A stretch of 64,000 nucleotides of DNA from Paenibacillus luteus. Its GTDB lineage: Bacteria; Bacillota; Bacilli; Paenibacillales; Paenibacillaceae. The position numbers and the translations under genes were made by a program. The notes beneath the pieces were generated by a model. The model did not search any database and had not been told where the DNA came from. It worked only from the letters and a program-made list of their open reading frames with translations. Position 1 is the first letter of the stretch; each line of letters opens with the position of its first letter. Shown in pieces: positions 60,613 to 64,000 of the stretch. Where the stretch lies: assembly GCF_006542765.1 (NCBI RefSeq), contig NZ_SKCD01000033.1:1-64000 (forward strand). The letters are read 5' to 3'.

Positions 60613-62565
60613 ATGAGCGCCATTGCAGGAACCTATCAGACCGACAAGGCAAGTTTAGCAGGAGAGCATGGCGGCAAATTAATGGAGGCACTATTGCAGT
60701 ATCCATGTGATGCTGCGCAGGCCTGGCAGGAGGATCCGATTTTTCTGGGCTGCCACAACCAGTGGATCACACCAGAATCAATTGGTGAGCGCAATCCCTG
60801 TTACGACTCGGAGAAAGGACTCGTCATCACGGCGGATGCGATTATTGATAATCGCTCGGACTTATTGAATAGACTGCAAGTCGAGCAATCTGCTAGAGGA
60901 GCAATCACCGATTCCCAGCTTATTTTATTGGCTTATGACAAATGGGGAGAGGAAGCGCCAAAATACTTGGTGGGAGATTTTGCATTTATGCTCTGGGATC
61001 GCAAAAACCGTAAGCTATTTGGTGCAAGAGATTTCTCTGGCGGCCGTACGCTCTACTTCCATCGGAATGCTGAACGCTTCGCATTTTGCACGACCTTGGA
61101 GCCACTGTTGCTGCTGCCGGGCGCAGAGCGTTTGCTCAACGAGCAATGGCTTGCCGAATTTCTAGCCATTTCAGGAATGGTAGATACCGTAGATTCGTCT
61201 AAGACCGTTTATGAGCAAATTGAGCAGCTTCCTCCCTCTCATCGTATTTCTGTTACCGAAGAGAGGATCGTCGTCGCTCGTTATGACCAGTTGCAAGCAA
61301 CCCAATCCATCCGCTACAAAACGGATGATCAATATGTAGAAGCCTTCCAGGATGTATTTCAACAAGCTGTATCAGCAAGATTACGAACGAATCGTAAGGT
61401 GGGGGCACAGCTTAGTGGTGGACTGGACTCCGGCTCTATCGTGAGCTTTGCTGCGCGGACGCTGCGTCCCCAAAATAAAAAGCTCCATACGTTCAGTTAT
61501 GTGCCTTCGGATGATTTTGTTGATTATACAGCTCAATATATGATGACGAACGAGCGCCCGCTTATTGAGTCTACCGTTAAATATGTAGGAGGAATCGAGG
61601 ATCATTATCTTGATTTTAAAGGAAGAGATTCTTACTCCGAGATCGACGGTTTTCTGGATATTATGGAGATGCCCTATAAATTTTTCGAAAATTCTTTTTG
61701 GATGAGAGGGATGTTCGAAAAGGCGGGCGAGCAGGGAGTGGGCGTGCTGCTTAATGGGGGGAGAGGGAATCTATCGATCTCCTGGGGCTCGGCGATTCCC
61801 TATTACGCCACATTGCTGAAAAAAGCGAAGTGGGTTAAGCTTCTGCGTGAAATGCGGCAATACAGCCTGAATATTGGTTCTGGCCGAGCATTTGTACTTT
61901 CAAATGTCAGCCGGGCAGCCTTTCCGATGATTGAGCGACTTCGTCCGGTCATGGAGGATTACCATTATCCTATGGTGATCCATCCTGATTTTGCGAGAAG
62001 GACGGATGTGTTTAACAGACTGAACGAGCATGGAATCGATCGCTCGGGCTGGTTCGGCGGCAAGGATATTTATGCTGAACGTAAAAGCCACTTCGAAGAG
62101 GTATTTCACTGGAATGCCGGCAATACGCTTGCCACAAAGCTCTCGCTTAGGCATTCGCTATGGAAGCGGGATCCAACGAATGATCTTCGTGTCATCCAGT
62201 TTTGCCTATCCTTGCCTGAAGAGCAATATGTTCAAAACGGGATGGATCGCGCTTTAATCCGGCGAGCGACTAATCAGCTTCTGCCCGATGAGGTAAGGCT
62301 GAACCAGCGTACTCGCGGGGTCCAAGGCGCAGATTGGGTTCATCGGATGCTGCCGAAATGGAAGTTTTTCATGGAAGAGCTTAGGGTAATGATCGAGGAC
62401 CGGATGTTTACGCAGTTTGTGGACGGGAAGGTGCTCCGCAAAGCGCTGTCGCAGCTAGGTGAGAGCGCCGAGCCGCGACATGCGGTTGATCCGAACTACA
62501 GATTGCTGATGAGGAGTCTTATCGTCTATCGTTTTCTCAAAAATAAAGATATTGAAGGGAGGTGA
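60613..62565 (+). CDS. padeC: Lasso peptide macrolactam synthetase (asparagine synthetase-like)
   Basis: The 650-residue protein resembles AsnB: an N-terminal Ntn-type domain (VGDFAFMLWDRKNRKLFGARD) and a C-terminal PP-loop domain with AQLSGGLDSGSIVSFAARTL (about 265-284) that adenylates the precursor Asp or Glu side chain. The N-terminus is MSAIAG, so the glutaminase nucleophile Cys2 of AsnB is replaced by Ser, as expected for a lasso cyclase that does not use glutamine. It is the first gene of the cluster, with CGGAGGAAA before ATG, and its stop overlaps the ribosome binding site of the precursor gene. Confidence 0.88.
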   Translation: MSAIAGTYQTDKASLAGEHGGKLMEALLQYPCDAAQAWQEDPIFLGCHNQWITPESIGERNPCYDSEKGLVITADAIIDNRSDLLNRLQVEQSARGAITDSQLILLAYDKWGEEAPKYLVGDFAFMLWDRKNRKLFGARDFSGGRTLYFHRNAERFAFCTTLEPLLLLPGAERLLNEQWLAEFLAISGMVDTVDSSKTVYEQIEQLPPSHRISVTEERIVVARYDQLQATQSIRYKTDDQYVEAFQDVFQQAVSARLRTNRKVGAQLSGGLDSGSIVSFAARTLRPQNKKLHTFSYVPSDDFVDYTAQYMMTNERPLIESTVKYVGGIEDHYLDFKGRDSYSEIDGFLDIMEMPYKFFENSFWMRGMFEKAGEQGVGVLLNGGRGNLSISWGSAIPYYATLLKKAKWVKLLREMRQYSLNIGSGRAFVLSNVSRAAFPMIERLRPVMEDYHYPMVIHPDFARRTDVFNRLNEHGIDRSGWFGGKDIYAERKSHFEEVFHWNAGNTLATKLSLRHSLWKRDPTNDLRVIQFCLSLPEEQYVQNGMDRALIRRATNQLLPDEVRLNQRTRGVQGADWVHRMLPKWKFFMEELRVMIEDRMFTQFVDGKVLRKALSQLGESAEPRHAVDPNYRLLMRSLIVYRFLKNKDIEGR

Positions 62566-62570
62566 CAACT

Positions 62571-62714
62571 ATGCAAACGAAAAAGCAATGGAACAAACCT
62601 GAGCTGGAGATCCTTCATGTACATATGACTGCGGCTTCAACTACGAACGGTCCTCTGACGGATGAGGCCTACGTGCCAGGGAAATATTCAGAAAAACCTC
62701 GTTTTACTAGCTAA
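62571..62714 (+). CDS. padeA: Lasso peptide precursor, paeninodin-like
   Basis: A 47-residue peptide starts at ATG 62571 behind GGGAGGTGA. The leader KKQWNKPELEILHVHMT fits the Firmicutes lasso leader (YxxPxLxxL, here with Trp7 for Tyr, then Pro10, Leu12, Leu15) and holds the Thr (T20) usually at position -2. The likely core starts at A22 or S23: STTNGPLTDEAYVPGKYSEK then PRFTS. From S23, Asp31 is residue 9, a common ring size; from A22 it would be 10. The C-terminal Ser matches paeninodin, where this Ser is phosphorylated. Context with cyclase, kinase and PqqD-type gene makes the call firm. Confidence 0.87.
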   Translation: MQTKKQWNKPELEILHVHMTAASTTNGPLTDEAYVPGKYSEKPRFTS

Positions 62715-62738
62715 GCTATTATTAGAATCGTATGGCAA

Positions 62739-62775
62739 AGAAAGCCCTTATACATGAGGTGTATAAGGGCTTTCT
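62739..62775 (+). terminator. Strong hairpin between precursor and kinase genes
   Basis: AGAAAGCCCTTATAC and GTATAAGGGCTTTCT form a perfect 15-bp stem with a 7-nt loop. No T run follows, so it may end only part of the transcripts or protect the 3' end of the precursor mRNA, raising precursor over enzyme levels. Confidence 0.7.
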
Positions 62776-62808
62776 GGCTATAATCATGCAAGTGATGGAG
62801 TGAGGACC

Positions 62809-63732
62809 TTGTCAGCAATACACACCAAAATGGCTTATAAGGCATTTGGCCTGATGATCGAAAGCGAGCTTTCGCTGCCTGAGCTGGCCAGAGTTGAGGA
62901 CAGCAGGGAGCCTGTTGATGTGAAAGTGACCATCGATTCTTCATTGAAGGATTCGTTAAATCTTGAGCCTTATGATTTTACAGTGGATGGCTCTGCAATT
63001 ACGGTCATGATGCCAGAGGCAGCGGTGTTTCGAGTGGAGGGTGGAGACCGTATCATTATTTCCCCTCTGGATGGAGCGGATGAGGATTTGATCCGTTTGT
63101 ACGTTCTTGGCACTTGTGTAGGGGCATTGCTTCTGCAGCGCAGCATTTATCCGCTGCATGGAAGCGCAATTGCTATAAACAGCAAAGCTTACGCATTCGT
63201 AGGGCACTCGGGCGCTGGGAAATCAACACTTGCTTCAGCCTTTATAAGCAAAGGATACTCCCTACTGAGCGATGATGTTATCGCGCTCTCTCCTTTTGAA
63301 TCAGCTCAGCCCACGTTTGTGACACCGGCATATCCCCAGCAGAAGCTATGGCAGCAAAGCCTCGATGCGTTTGGCGTGAAGAAAGAAGAGCTGAAGGCCA
63401 TTTACGGCAGGGAAACTAAATTTTGCATTCCGGTAGTAACGAGCTTTTGTTCCACAGCGTTGCCGCTTGGCGGTGTTTTTGAGCTTTCAACAACGGATGA
63501 GGATGACGTAAGCGTTCAGCTTGTTCCAGCGCTTGAACGATTGGATTTGTTGTTTCGCCATACCTACCGTAATTTTTTGGTCCAAAAACTAGGCATGACG
63601 CATTGGCATTTCAACAGCTCCGCCAAGCTTGCGGGCAAGCTGCCTATCTACCAGCTGCGGAGGCCATTGAACCGCTTTACAGCTCCACAACTTGTTGAGC
63701 TAGTGTTGAATACGATATCTGCGGAGGTATAA
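62809..63732 (+). CDS. padeK: HPr kinase-like lasso peptide kinase
   Basis: The 307-residue protein has the HprK P-loop AFVGHSGAGKSTLASAFISK (Walker A at about 131-139), GYSLLSDDVIAL and an upstream HGSAIAI strand. It lacks the HPr-specific context and belongs to the family of PadeK, which phosphorylates the C-terminal Ser of the paeninodin precursor. The precursor here ends in Ser. I prefer TTG 62809, with GGAG 8 bp upstream; GTG 62800 and ATG 62830 are alternatives. Confidence 0.85.
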   Translation: MSAIHTKMAYKAFGLMIESELSLPELARVEDSREPVDVKVTIDSSLKDSLNLEPYDFTVDGSAITVMMPEAAVFRVEGGDRIIISPLDGADEDLIRLYVLGTCVGALLLQRSIYPLHGSAIAINSKAYAFVGHSGAGKSTLASAFISKGYSLLSDDVIALSPFESAQPTFVTPAYPQQKLWQQSLDAFGVKKEELKAIYGRETKFCIPVVTSFCSTALPLGGVFELSTTDEDDVSVQLVPALERLDLLFRHTYRNFLVQKLGMTHWHFNSSAKLAGKLPIYQLRRPLNRFTAPQLVELVLNTISAEV

Positions 63733-64000
63733 ATGATGACAAAAAGCCAGGCAATAACCATACAAGCTCTATTGATGGAGCAACTGATCACGCAGGACCC
63801 CAACAATATCGTGAGCGATATGGGTGAGGAGAAAGTGGTTTTAAGTATTGAGAACGGAAAATATTACAACTTGGGTGCAATGGGCAGCCAGATTTGGGAT
63901 TTGATTCAAGAGCCAGTTACGATTCAGCACGTTGTTGAAGCATTATTGAAGGAATATGAGGTAAGCAAGGAAGTGTGCGAGGAGCAGGTGCTTTCGTTTT
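63733..64000 (+). CDS. padeB1: PqqD family RiPP recognition protein (partial, cut by window end)
   Basis: The frame is open from ATG 63733 (GGAGG 5 bp upstream; ATG 63736 also possible) to the window end. KVVLSIENGKYYNLGAMGSQ followed by IWDLIQEPVTIQHVVEALLK is the PqqD/RRE winged-helix pattern. In split B-protein lasso systems this B1 protein binds the leader and delivers the precursor to the B2 protease, whose gene should follow outside the window. Confidence 0.85.
   Translation, partial: MMTKSQAITIQALLMEQLITQDPNNIVSDMGEEKVVLSIENGKYYNLGAMGSQIWDLIQEPVTIQHVVEALLKEYEVSKEVCEEQVLSF

Overview
The window looks like the chromosome of an endospore-forming member of the Paenibacillaceae. It has GerA-type germinant receptor genes, CotB-, CotF- and CotH-like coat genes, strong AGGAGG-type ribosome binding sites, frequent TTG and GTG starts, a YesM/YesN-type two-component system and a Paenibacillus-type lasso peptide cluster. 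I saw no rRNA, tRNA or CRISPR array.

Layout. 1-190: right end of an IS3-family element. 382-8735: a carbohydrate uptake island, with a histidine kinase and AraC-type response regulator divergent from a solute-binding lipoprotein, two permeases and a GH78-like glycosidase; there is no ATPase gene. 8847-16002: housekeeping genes (CuA-domain lipoprotein, YvlD-like membrane protein, mutS2, DUF350, zinc-ribbon protein, MFS transporter, cysK). 16015-23947: a sporulation block (CotH, two CotB-like proteins, a GerAB-GerAA-GerAC operon, a CotF-like protein). 24073-31450: alaR-alaT, cobalamin adenosyltransferase, RluA-type synthase, a YusI-like protein, a second aminotransferase, a 5'-3' exonuclease, an ArsR regulator and a DUF1871 protein, interrupted by a 123-bp tandem repeat.

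32095-59461 is a large exopolysaccharide locus resembling an expanded B. subtilis eps operon. It holds a Wzz/kinase pair, a structured 350-nt leader before the CapD/EpsC gene (the place of the EAR/epsC RNA), galU, many glycosyltransferases, an EpsG-like polymerase, EpsL, EpsN and EpsM homologues, a pyruvyl transferase, a flippase, two candidate polysaccharide-cleaving proteins and galE. It is bracketed by two SinR-like repressors. The second one (minus strand) lies tail-to-tail with a SinI-like antirepressor that has a perfect Spo0A box upstream.

60613-64000 is the start of a paeninodin-like lasso peptide cluster: cyclase, 47-residue precursor, HPr-kinase-like peptide kinase and a PqqD-type recognition protein cut by the window edge.

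The most striking point is a shared 16-bp palindrome, consensus GTTCTTTATAAAGAAC, which is two SinR half-sites tail to tail. It occurs at eight places: in or next to the promoters of the first SinR-like gene, the eps operon, the second eps segment, galE and the lasso cluster. In two promoters it exactly fills the 17-bp spacer. The sequence therefore suggests that matrix polysaccharide and a lasso peptide are controlled together by a Spo0A-SinI-SinR switch. The promoter and operator matches are seen directly; the regulatory logic is inferred from B. subtilis.
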